From an uncultured Gammaproteobacteria bacterium (GTDB lineage Bacteria > Pseudomonadota > Gammaproteobacteria > Coxiellales > Coxiellaceae): a stretch of 5,109 bases of DNA. Below the pieces are notes generated by a model that ran no database searches, was not told the origin of the DNA, and saw nothing but the letters and a program-made list of their open reading frames with translations. Shown piece after piece: positions 1 through 5,109 of this stretch; positions within the stretch are counted from its first letter, which is position 1; the number at the start of each line of letters is the position of its first letter. The stretch lies in contig CAIQCE010000036.1 of assembly GCA_903870185.1 (NCBI GenBank), positions 1 through 5,109 on the forward strand, given 5' to 3'. The position numbers and the translations under genes are program-made.

Positions 1-1384
1 TATGCTTCCCCTTTATAAAGATTATGCAGAAAGATTGACAGAAGCTGGAGTGATTACAGAAGCCGTTTCTAAAACTTTAGTGGATGAATACGTTGCAGAG
101 CTTGATCAAGGAAATGCTGTAGTGAAGCTTTTGGATTCAGGGTTGACTCAACGATATCGAGCAGATTGGGTTCCTTATTTAACTCAGGATTCTAAGACAC
201 AAGTTGATACGGGTGTTCCTGCTAAGGATTTAAAAGTTTTAGCAGCTCAATTATTGAAATTCCCTGAAGGATTTGAGTTGCAGCGACAAGTTTCACAAAT
301 TATGGTGGCGCGTCAAAAAATGTGGGCAGAAGAAGCACCATTGGATTGGGGTGCTGCCGAAGTTTTAGCTTATGCCAGTTTATTAAGTGAGGGGTCAGCG
401 ATTCGATTCACGGGCCAAGATTGTCGACGAGGCACTTTTTTTCATCGGCATGCAGCGGTTATTGATCAAAAAACGGGAGAGGCTTATTTAAGCTTGGCTC
501 ATTTGAATGAAAAACAAGCGCCTATTTCCATTTATGATTCAGTTCTTTCTGAGACGGCTGTATTAGGTTATGAGTTTGGATATTCTGGTACGGATCCAAA
601 ATCCTTGGTAATTTGGGAGGCTCAGTTTGGTGATTTTGCCAATGGAGCCCAGGTTATTATCGATCAGTTTATTAGTTCAGCTTGGCAAAAATGGAAACGC
701 CTTTCAAGTTTAGTGATGATGTTGCCTCATGGTTATGAAGGCATGGGCCCTGAACATTCTTCTGCTCGTTTAGAACGCTATTTGCAATTAGCGGCCCAAG
801 ATAATATACAAATTTGTGTGCCGACTACACCCGCTCAAATTTTCCATCTCTTACGTCGACAAGTCGTGCGTCCAGTGCGTAGACCTCTAATTATTATGAC
901 GCCTAAGAGTTTGCTGAGAAATAAATTAGCAGTTTCTGACCTTAAAGATCTGACAAAAGGATCTTATCAATTACTGATTCCTGAAATTGATGCGGAGATT
1001 GATCCTAAGAAAGTTCGTCGTGTCATAGTTTGTTGTGGGAAAGTTTATTATGATTTATTAACGAAACGACGTGAAACAAAACAGCATGATATTGCAATAA
1101 TTAGAATTGAGCAGCTTTATCCTTTCCCTTATGAAGAATTGGCTGCTTTGCTGAAACATTATACTAAAGCCAATGAAATTGTTTGGTGCCAAGAAGAGCC
1201 GATGAATCAAGGCGCATGGTTTACCGGGCGACATCGTTTAATTAAGTCGATGAGACCAGATCAAGAATTAGTATATGTGGGTCGAGGCCCGATGGCCTCT
1301 GCTGCGCCGGGTTATCCAGCCTTGCATAATCAGCAACAACAAGCATTAGTAGAAGAAGCATTATCACCCAAGCCTTTAATATAA
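1..1384 (+). CDS. sucA: 2-oxoglutarate dehydrogenase E1 component, C-terminal half (partial, 5' end outside window)
   Basis: This is the thiamine-diphosphate-dependent E1o subunit, which decarboxylates 2-oxoglutarate and passes the succinyl group to the lipoyl arm of SucB in the cytoplasm. About 460 residues are visible. E1o proteins are usually about 930 residues, so the methionine codon at position 2 is internal and the ThDP-binding N-terminal half lies upstream. Numbering from that methionine, the fragment shows GQDCRRGTFFHRH (138-150), DSVLSE with the glutamate expected to contact the cofactor (179-184), WEAQFGDFANGAQ (205-217), HGYEGMGPEHSSARLERY (243-260), GKVYYDLL (346-353), QLYPFP (371-376) and WCQEEPMNQGAW (395-406). 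These cover the pyrimidine-binding transketolase-like domain and the C-terminal E1o domain, and they align nearly end to end with E. coli SucA as remembered. The frame is intact to TAA at 1382-1384. The 18-nt gap to sucB points to co-transcription. Confidence 0.97.
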   Translation, partial: MLPLYKDYAERLTEAGVITEAVSKTLVDEYVAELDQGNAVVKLLDSGLTQRYRADWVPYLTQDSKTQVDTGVPAKDLKVLAAQLLKFPEGFELQRQVSQIMVARQKMWAEEAPLDWGAAEVLAYASLLSEGSAIRFTGQDCRRGTFFHRHAAVIDQKTGEAYLSLAHLNEKQAPISIYDSVLSETAVLGYEFGYSGTDPKSLVIWEAQFGDFANGAQVIIDQFISSAWQKWKRLSSLVMMLPHGYEGMGPEHSSARLERYLQLAAQDNIQICVPTTPAQIFHLLRRQVVRPVRRPLIIMTPKSLLRNKLAVSDLKDLTKGSYQLLIPEIDAEIDPKKVRRVIVCCGKVYYDLLTKRRETKQHDIAIIRIEQLYPFPYEELAALLKHYTKANEIVWCQEEPMNQGAWFTGRHRLIKSMRPDQELVYVGRGPMASAAPGYPALHNQQQQALVEEALSPKPLI

Positions 1385-1402
1385 TTTTTTAAGGAAAAAT
1401 TT

Positions 1403-2593
1403 ATGAGTATTGAAATTAAAGTCCCTACACTTCCTGAATCTGTCAGTGATGCCGTGATTTCCAAGTGGTATAAAAAAGTGGGAGACACTATCGAGCGTAA
1501 TGAAAATTTGGTGGATTTGGAAACTGATAAGGTGATGTTAGAAGTGCCTTCTCCTCATGCGGGTGTGATTGAGAAAATTATTATCCAAGTGGGGGCTACT
1601 GTTAAGGCTCACGAAGTATTGGCAATTATTAATGATAAAGCAGCTGCAGCAAGTCCTTCAGCATCAACGAAAGCAGCGGCTCAAACGGAGTCAAAAACAG
1701 AATCCACTGAAGACTTAAGTCCTGCAGTGAGACGCTTGGTCTCTGAACACAATATTGATATCAGTACATTGAAAGGATCCGGTAAAAATGGTCGGATCAC
1801 CAAAGAGGATGTGGAATCTCATTTAAATCAAAAATCTCAACCTGCCGCTGCTAAAGCGAATACTTCTGCTGCTGTTAGTGCGCCGAGTGCTGCTCGTGAA
1901 GATCAACGAGTTCCAATGTCTCGATTAAGAGCCAGAATTGCAGAGCGATTAGTGGAAGTTCAGTCTCAAGCCGCGATATTGACTACTTTTAATGAAATCA
2001 ATATGAAGCCAGTGATGGATCTTCGATCACAATACAAAGATAAATTTGAGAAAGTTCACGGAGCTCGATTAGGTTTTATGTCATTCTTTGTGAAAGCGGT
2101 TGTGGAAGCTTTGAAACGATTCCCAATTGTAAATGCTTCTATCGATGGAAATGATATTATTTATCACAATTATTATGATATAGGGATCGCTGTTTCAAGC
2201 CCGCGTGGATTAGTGGTACCTATCGTTAGAGATACCGACACTTTAACCATGGCTGGCATTGAGCAAGCGATAGTCAATTATGCGAATAAAGCAAAAGATG
2301 GAAAGTTGGAAATGGACGATATGATGGGTGGAACTTTCACTATCACAAATGGTGGAACATTTGGTTCTATGATGTCGACTCCAATCATAAATCCTCCGCA
2401 AAGTGCTATTTTGGGTATGCATAATATTGTTCAACGAGCGGTGGTTGAGAATAACGAAATTGTAATTCGACCAATGATGTATGTTGCTTTATCTTATGAT
2501 CATCGAATTATTGATGGTAAAGACTCTGTAGGATTTTTAGTAACTGTGAAAGAATTGCTAGAAGATCCAGCCAGATTGATTTTAGGAGTTTAG
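1403..2593 (+). CDS. sucB: Dihydrolipoyllysine-residue succinyltransferase (E2 of 2-oxoglutarate dehydrogenase)
   Basis: This is the core-forming E2o subunit. It takes the succinyl group from E1o onto a lipoyl lysine and transfers it to CoA, giving succinyl-CoA. At 396 residues it has the usual family length and domain order. A single lipoyl domain spans about 2-77, with Lys43 in ETDKVMLEV as the lipoylation site. An Ala/Ser/Thr-rich swinging-arm linker follows (about 79-103). The peripheral subunit-binding domain is at about 104-141 (DLSPAVRRLV through KNGRITKEDV). A second Ala-rich linker leads to the catalytic acyltransferase domain from about 168 to the end. The active-site motif SYDHRIIDG has His367 and Asp371, and the protein ends RLILGV. 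One lipoyl domain and the sucA neighbour favour E2o over pyruvate dehydrogenase E2. The ATG start is supported by AAGGAA at 1391-1396, six bases upstream. lpd does not follow, so E3 must be encoded elsewhere. Confidence 0.98.
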   Translation: MSIEIKVPTLPESVSDAVISKWYKKVGDTIERNENLVDLETDKVMLEVPSPHAGVIEKIIIQVGATVKAHEVLAIINDKAAAASPSASTKAAAQTESKTESTEDLSPAVRRLVSEHNIDISTLKGSGKNGRITKEDVESHLNQKSQPAAAKANTSAAVSAPSAAREDQRVPMSRLRARIAERLVEVQSQAAILTTFNEINMKPVMDLRSQYKDKFEKVHGARLGFMSFFVKAVVEALKRFPIVNASIDGNDIIYHNYYDIGIAVSSPRGLVVPIVRDTDTLTMAGIEQAIVNYANKAKDGKLEMDDMMGGTFTITNGGTFGSMMSTPIINPPQSAILGMHNIVQRAVVENNEIVIRPMMYVALSYDHRIIDGKDSVGFLVTVKELLEDPARLILGV

Positions 2594-2616
2594 TTTTTAG
2601 GCGCCAGGCACCGTAC

Positions 2617-2770
2617 CATCCAGCCGTCGTCCCGCGACCTGTTCGAGGGAGCAGGAGACAGAGTCGTCATCCAACCGTCGTCCCGCGACTTGTTCGCGGG
2701 AGTGGGAGAAAGAATCGTCATCCAACCGTCGTCCCGCGACTTGTTCGCGGGATCCAGGGGAAAGAATTGT
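2617..2770. repeat. Three tandem 51-bp units, each with a GC-rich palindrome, between sucB and sucC
   Basis: Three direct repeats start at 2617, 2668 and 2719, a spacing of exactly 51 bp; the last runs about one base longer, to near 2770. Each opens with a 34-bp core that begins CATCCA and contains CCGTCGTCCCGCGAC. The cores of units 2 and 3 are identical, and the identity reaches four bases further left. Unit 1 differs from unit 2 at about 7 of 51 positions by my count. In units 2 and 3 the core holds a perfect hairpin, stem TCCCGCGA / TCGCGGGA with loop CTTGT (2681-2701 and 2732-2752). In unit 1 (2630-2650) one stem pair is mismatched. The segment is far more GC-rich than the flanking genes. 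It looks like a REP-type intergenic palindromic family, tandemly duplicated here. Possible roles are mRNA stabilisation or 3'-end protection for sucAB. No element-borne gene is seen. Confidence 0.9.
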
Positions 2771-2788
2771 GCTTTTGAGTACATAGGG

Positions 2789-2815
2789 GCGGTTTCATTT
2801 TGAAACTGTTTTTTT
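2789..2815 (+). terminator. Possible weak rho-independent terminator or attenuator upstream of sucC
   Basis: An inverted repeat GTTTCA / TGAAAC (2792-2797 and 2801-2806) with a 3-nt loop is directly followed by T2807, G2808 and seven T (2809-2815). Counting G-U pairs, the stem can extend to nine pairs (2789-2797 with 2801-2809), although the outermost pair uses the first T of the tract. The T-run is good but the core stem is AT-rich and weak, so partial termination is more likely than complete. It lies after the 51-bp array and 32 bases before the sucC start. If it works, it would lower sucCD transcription relative to sucAB unless a separate promoter exists. Confidence 0.4.
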
Positions 2816-2847
2816 AATAGTGTTATCGAGGTTGTGGAAAATAACTC
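2800..2847 (+). promoter_or_regulatory. sucC leader: poor Shine-Dalgarno and a weak possible promoter
   Basis: The only ribosome-binding-like bases near the sucC start are GGA at 2836-2838, nine bases before the ATG. The GAGG at 2828-2831 is too far away at 16 bases. This is clearly weaker than the sites of sucB (AAGGAA) and sucD (AAGAGG). A marginal promoter can be drawn as TTGAAA (2800-2805), an 18-base spacer, then TATCGA preceded by TGT (2821-2829), but the -10 matches only half of the consensus and the transcript leader would be very short. TTTAAT at 2813-2818 is a better -10 but has no -35 at a fitting distance. I consider the weak SD real and the promoter speculative. Confidence 0.2.
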
Positions 2848-4011
2848 ATGAATTTACATGAATACCAAGCAAAACAGATATTAAGAGAACATGGGGTTGC
2901 TGTACCTCGTGGAGAAGTGGCTAAAAATGCAGAAGAAGCTGTTGCTATTGCTAGAAAACTCAACACAAAACGCTGGGTGGTGAAAGCTCAAGTTCACGCA
3001 GGTGGACGTGGTAAAGCTGGTGGTGTGAAAATTGTTTCGACTGAAGAAGACGTTGTGAAAGCCGTGAATGCCTTGATCGGTACTCGCTTAGTCACATTCC
3101 AAACAGATGAACATGGACAACCTGTTAATGAGATTTTGATTGAAGAACCTTCTGCTATTGCAAGGGAGCTTTATTTAGGTGCTGTGATCGATCGTTCTCA
3201 ACAACGAATTGTATTCATGGCTTCCACAGAAGGTGGAATGGAAATCGAAAAAGTAGCAGAAGAATCTCCTGAAAAGATTTTGAAAGTGGCTGTCGATCCT
3301 GCCGTAGGTATGCAACCTTATCAATGTCGTCAATTGTTTTTTGGATTGGACATGGATATTGCTCTTCTTAATGCCTTCACACAATTAACCATGGGGCTTT
3401 ATAAAGTATTCGTGGATTGCGACTTGAGCATGTTGGAAATTAATCCATTGGTGATCACTGAAAGTGGAGAATTATTTTGCTTAGATGCAAAATTGAATAT
3501 TGATGATAACGCTATGTATCGTCAACCTGCTTTGCGCGCTATGCGAGATACCTCTCAAGAAGATGAGCGTGAAACTCAGGCTCAAAAATGGGAGCTCAAT
3601 TATATTTCCTTGGATGGGGATATCGGTTGTATGGTCAATGGAGCAGGCCTTGCTATGGCGACGATGGATTTGATCAAATTGAATGGTGGAAATCCCGCTA
3701 ACTTCTTAGATGTTGGTGGTGGTGCTACTCAGGAGCGCGTGACTGAGGCATTTAAAATCATCGTTTCCGATCCTAAAGTAAAAGGCATTTTAGTGAATAT
3801 TTTCGGTGGAATCGTTCGTTGCGATTTAATTGCAGATGGAATTATCGGTGCCGTTGCTGAAGTTGGCATTAAAGTGCCTGTGGTGGTTCGGCTAGAAGGT
3901 AACAATGCTGAATTGGGTGCCAAGAAACTGGCAGAAAGTGGGTTGAATATCATTGCTGCAAATGGCTTTGCCGATGCAGCAGAGCGAATTGTGAAAGAGG
4001 TTTCAAAATGA
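2848..4011 (+). CDS. sucC: Succinyl-CoA synthetase (ADP-forming) subunit beta
   Basis: SucC is the nucleotide-binding and specificity subunit of succinyl-CoA synthetase. With SucD it converts succinyl-CoA, phosphate and ADP (or GDP) to succinate, CoA and ATP (or GTP). The 387 residues match the 388 of E. coli SucC. The N-terminal ATP-grasp domain begins MNLHEYQAKQIL and carries Lys46 and the glycine-rich AGGRGKAGGVK (51-61). Glu99, Glu107, Asn199 in EINP and Asp213 in LDAK match the nucleotide and metal ligands known in E. coli. The C-terminal flavodoxin-like ligase domain (about 245-387) carries VNGAG (263-267), FLDVGGGAT (286-294) and GGIVRCD (320-326), which faces the phosphohistidine of the alpha subunit. 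The ATG start is set by homology (MNLHEYQ), since the ribosome binding site is weak. The stop overlaps the sucD start as ATGA, which suggests translational coupling and balanced synthesis of the two subunits. Confidence 0.99.
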   Translation: MNLHEYQAKQILREHGVAVPRGEVAKNAEEAVAIARKLNTKRWVVKAQVHAGGRGKAGGVKIVSTEEDVVKAVNALIGTRLVTFQTDEHGQPVNEILIEEPSAIARELYLGAVIDRSQQRIVFMASTEGGMEIEKVAEESPEKILKVAVDPAVGMQPYQCRQLFFGLDMDIALLNAFTQLTMGLYKVFVDCDLSMLEINPLVITESGELFCLDAKLNIDDNAMYRQPALRAMRDTSQEDERETQAQKWELNYISLDGDIGCMVNGAGLAMATMDLIKLNGGNPANFLDVGGGATQERVTEAFKIIVSDPKVKGILVNIFGGIVRCDLIADGIIGAVAEVGIKVPVVVRLEGNNAELGAKKLAESGLNIIAANGFADAAERIVKEVSK

Positions 4012-4883
4012 GTATATTGATTGATAAAAATACTAAAGTTATTTGCCAAGGTTTTACAGGAAAGCAAGGGACTCTCCATTCTGAGCAAGCCATTCAATAT
4101 GGTACAAAGATGGTTGGAGGTGTCACACCTGGAAAAGGTGGGCAAAAGCATTTAGATCTTCCCGTGTTTAACAGCGTTCATGATGCTGTTAAAGCGACTG
4201 GTGCTAGTGCGAGTGTGATTTATGTCCCAGCAGCTTACTGCAAAGACTCTATTATTGAAGCAGTTGATGCCGGCATCGAATTAGTGATTTGTATCACTGA
4301 AGGTATTCCTGTGTTAGATATGTTGGCGGTCAAAGCCTTTATGAGAAATCATAATGCGCGCTTAATTGGGCCTAACTGTCCGGGCGTAATTACTCCTGGA
4401 CAATGTAAGATTGGTATTATGCCAGGGCATATCCATCAACCGGGCAAGGTCGGTATCGTTTCTCGCTCAGGTACATTAACGTATGAAGCGGTTAATCAAA
4501 CCACGGCATTAGGATTCGGTCAGAGTACTTGTGTTGGAATTGGTGGAGATCCGATTCCTGGTTCTAATTTCATCGATATTTTAAAACTCTTCCAAGAAGA
4601 TCCTCAAACAGAAGCGATTATCATGGTGGGTGAGATTGGTGGAACTGCTGAAGATGAAGCCGCTGAATATATTAAAGCCCATATTACGAAGCCTGTGGTT
4701 TCTTATATTGCGGGTGTTACGGCGCCAGCAGGTAAGAGAATGGGTCATGCCGGTGCGATTATTGCCGGTGGCAAAGGAACTGCAGCTGAAAAATTTGCAG
4801 CTCTTCAACGGGCTGGTGTTCATACAGTAAACTCTCCTGCTGAAATCGGTAAGGGAGTGGCGGAAGTCACTGGTTGGAAGTGA
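4008..4883 (+). CDS. sucD: Succinyl-CoA synthetase subunit alpha
   Basis: SucD is the CoA-binding, transiently phosphorylated subunit of succinyl-CoA synthetase and works as a heterodimer or (alpha-beta)2 with SucC. The length of 291 residues is normal (E. coli about 289). The N-terminal CoA-binding Rossmann domain shows GFTGKQGT (15-22) and the VTPGKGG loop (39-45), then CITEGIP (95-101) and GPNCPGV (121-127). The ligase domain begins near 147 with GIVSRSGTLTYE (149-160) and contains GGDPIPG (179-185) and MVGEIGG (206-212), whose Glu209 corresponds to the catalytic glutamate. The phosphorylated residue is His247 in GHAGAI. Reading frame and termini (MSILIDKNTK at the start, TGWK at the end) are intact. 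The start is supported by AAGAGG at 3995-4000, seven bases upstream and inside sucC, and by the 4-base ATGA overlap. A terminator follows 24 bases after the stop, so sucD is the last gene of the unit. Confidence 0.99.
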   Translation: MSILIDKNTKVICQGFTGKQGTLHSEQAIQYGTKMVGGVTPGKGGQKHLDLPVFNSVHDAVKATGASASVIYVPAAYCKDSIIEAVDAGIELVICITEGIPVLDMLAVKAFMRNHNARLIGPNCPGVITPGQCKIGIMPGHIHQPGKVGIVSRSGTLTYEAVNQTTALGFGQSTCVGIGGDPIPGSNFIDILKLFQEDPQTEAIIMVGEIGGTAEDEAAEYIKAHITKPVVSYIAGVTAPAGKRMGHAGAIIAGGKGTAAEKFAALQRAGVHTVNSPAEIGKGVAEVTGWK

Positions 4884-4906
4884 GTTTGGTTTGAATAACT
4901 CATAAT

Positions 4907-4934
4907 AAACGGCGCCTTGTGCGCCGTTTTTTTT
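4907..4934 (+). terminator. Rho-independent terminator of the suc operon
   Basis: A perfect stem AACGGCGC / GCGCCGTT (4908-4915 and 4921-4928) with loop CTTGT runs into eight T (4927-4934). A4907 can pair with T4929 to lengthen the stem. The strong GC core, short loop and T-run at 24 bases after the sucD stop make this a textbook intrinsic terminator. On the other strand only a 3-base T-run follows the hairpin, so it is mainly one-directional. Confidence 0.93.
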
Positions 4935-4943
4935 ACAGAATTG

Positions 4944-4979
4944 TGTAGGTTGGTCCCAAGCGAAGCATGGGCCATATAT
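4944..4979. repeat. REP-like imperfect palindrome downstream of the operon
   Basis: After TGTAGGT comes TGGTCCCA (4951-4958), a loop AGCGAAGCA (4959-4967), then TGGGCCA (4968-4974). The arms pair over seven positions if T4954 is bulged. The pattern of TAGGTTGG, an inverted repeat and a GCGAAGC-like loop resembles short intergenic palindromes found in many copies in gammaproteobacterial genomes. Only one copy is present here, so repeat status is inferred from the form rather than shown. The 4935-5009 interval otherwise contains only the AGAAGGA site before the candidate gene at 5010. Confidence 0.45.
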
Positions 4980-5009
4980 GGACTCATCCGTTTTGAGAAG
5001 GATTTTTTT

Positions 5010-5109
5010 GTGTTGACCGATAAGAGAAGTGACTGCGTTCATATATTCGGCATCACCAGTATCCTGGGTGCCCTGATGAAATTCGCGCTGTTCTACCTCC
5101 TCATCAACA
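5010..5109 (+). CDS. Possible start of a small membrane protein gene (partial, 3' end outside window)
   Basis: From a GTG at 5010 an open frame of 33 codons runs to the window end without a stop. It is preceded by AGAAGGA (4996-5002), a good ribosome binding site seven bases upstream. The peptide begins with a short charged stretch (MLTDKRSD) and continues into a hydrophobic segment, FGITSILGALMKFALFYLLI, which could be a signal anchor or first transmembrane helix. Codon use differs sharply from the suc genes: about 23 of 32 third positions are G or C, against about 5 of the first 31 in sucC. I do not recognise the family. The same frame is also open back to 4899, and the minus strand is open here too, so coding status is uncertain. 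It could instead be part of a non-coding repeat or an unrelated reverse-strand gene. Confidence 0.3.
   Translation, partial: MLTDKRSDCVHIFGITSILGALMKFALFYLLIN

Noticed and set aside
2..4. ATG at the left edge as a start codon for a short gene
   Set aside because: The protein aligns with the middle of E1o and lacks its N-terminal ThDP-binding half, so the ATG is an internal methionine of sucA cut by the window edge.
1640..1720. Low-complexity Ala/Ser/Thr stretch in sucB as possible frameshift or insertion
   Set aside because: This is the normal flexible linker between the lipoyl and subunit-binding domains of E2 proteins, and the frame is intact on both sides.
2617..2770. CRISPR array
   Set aside because: Only three units, and the intervals between cores are about 17 bp and similar to each other, not unique spacers. 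The whole 51-bp unit is repeated, which is a tandem repeat rather than repeat-spacer structure.
3729..4151. 140-codon minus-strand frame across the sucC/sucD junction
   Set aside because: It is entirely antisense to two highly conserved genes and has no recognisable domain; open antisense frames of this length occur by codon bias.
4986..5009. Hairpin ATCC(G)TT / AAGGAT followed by seven T, resembling a second terminator
   Set aside because: The stem is short, needs a bulged G4990 and contains little GC. The AAGGA arm reads better as the ribosome binding site of the frame starting at 5010, and a strong terminator already lies 50 bases upstream.
4581..5042. 153-codon minus-strand frame covering the sucD 3' end and the downstream region
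   Set aside because: It runs antisense through the catalytic part of sucD and through the operon terminator, so most of it is a shadow of sucD. Only the part right of 4935 could be part of something else, and that is noted separately.

Overview
The window carries the 3' two thirds of a TCA-cycle operon, laid out sucA (partial) - sucB - sucC - sucD, all on the + strand. Together the products turn 2-oxoglutarate into succinate in two steps. E1o (SucA) and E2o (SucB) of the 2-oxoglutarate dehydrogenase complex make succinyl-CoA, and succinyl-CoA synthetase (SucC beta plus SucD alpha) then makes succinate with substrate-level phosphorylation of a nucleoside diphosphate. The E3 subunit (lpd) that the complex also needs is not in the window.

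The gene order, the close match of all four proteins to their E. coli counterparts as I remember them, the ADP-forming type of SucC and the absence of lpd after sucB all suggest a gammaproteobacterium. The genes are AT-rich with A/T-ending codons. The palindromic intergenic repeats recall those of host-associated Legionellales/Coxiellaceae-type genomes, but placement below class is a guess.

Region by region: 1-1384 is the C-terminal half of sucA, cut by the window edge. 1385-1402 is a short spacer with a good ribosome binding site. 1403-2593 is sucB. 2594-2847 is a 254-nt gap holding three tandem copies of a GC-rich 51-bp unit, each with a palindrome at its centre, followed by a weak terminator-like hairpin and a poor sucC ribosome binding site. 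2848-4011 is sucC and 4008-4883 is sucD, overlapping by four bases. 4907-4934 is a strong rho-independent terminator that closes the operon. 4935-5009 holds a short REP-like imperfect palindrome. 5010-5109 may be the start of a new gene, with GC-rich codon use and a predicted membrane segment, cut by the window end.

The coding part is ordinary core metabolism and I see no new biological system in it. The parts worth a second look are non-coding: the 51-bp palindromic array between sucAB and sucCD, its 17-residue periodic antisense frame, the possible transcription break before sucC, and the compositional change at the right edge.
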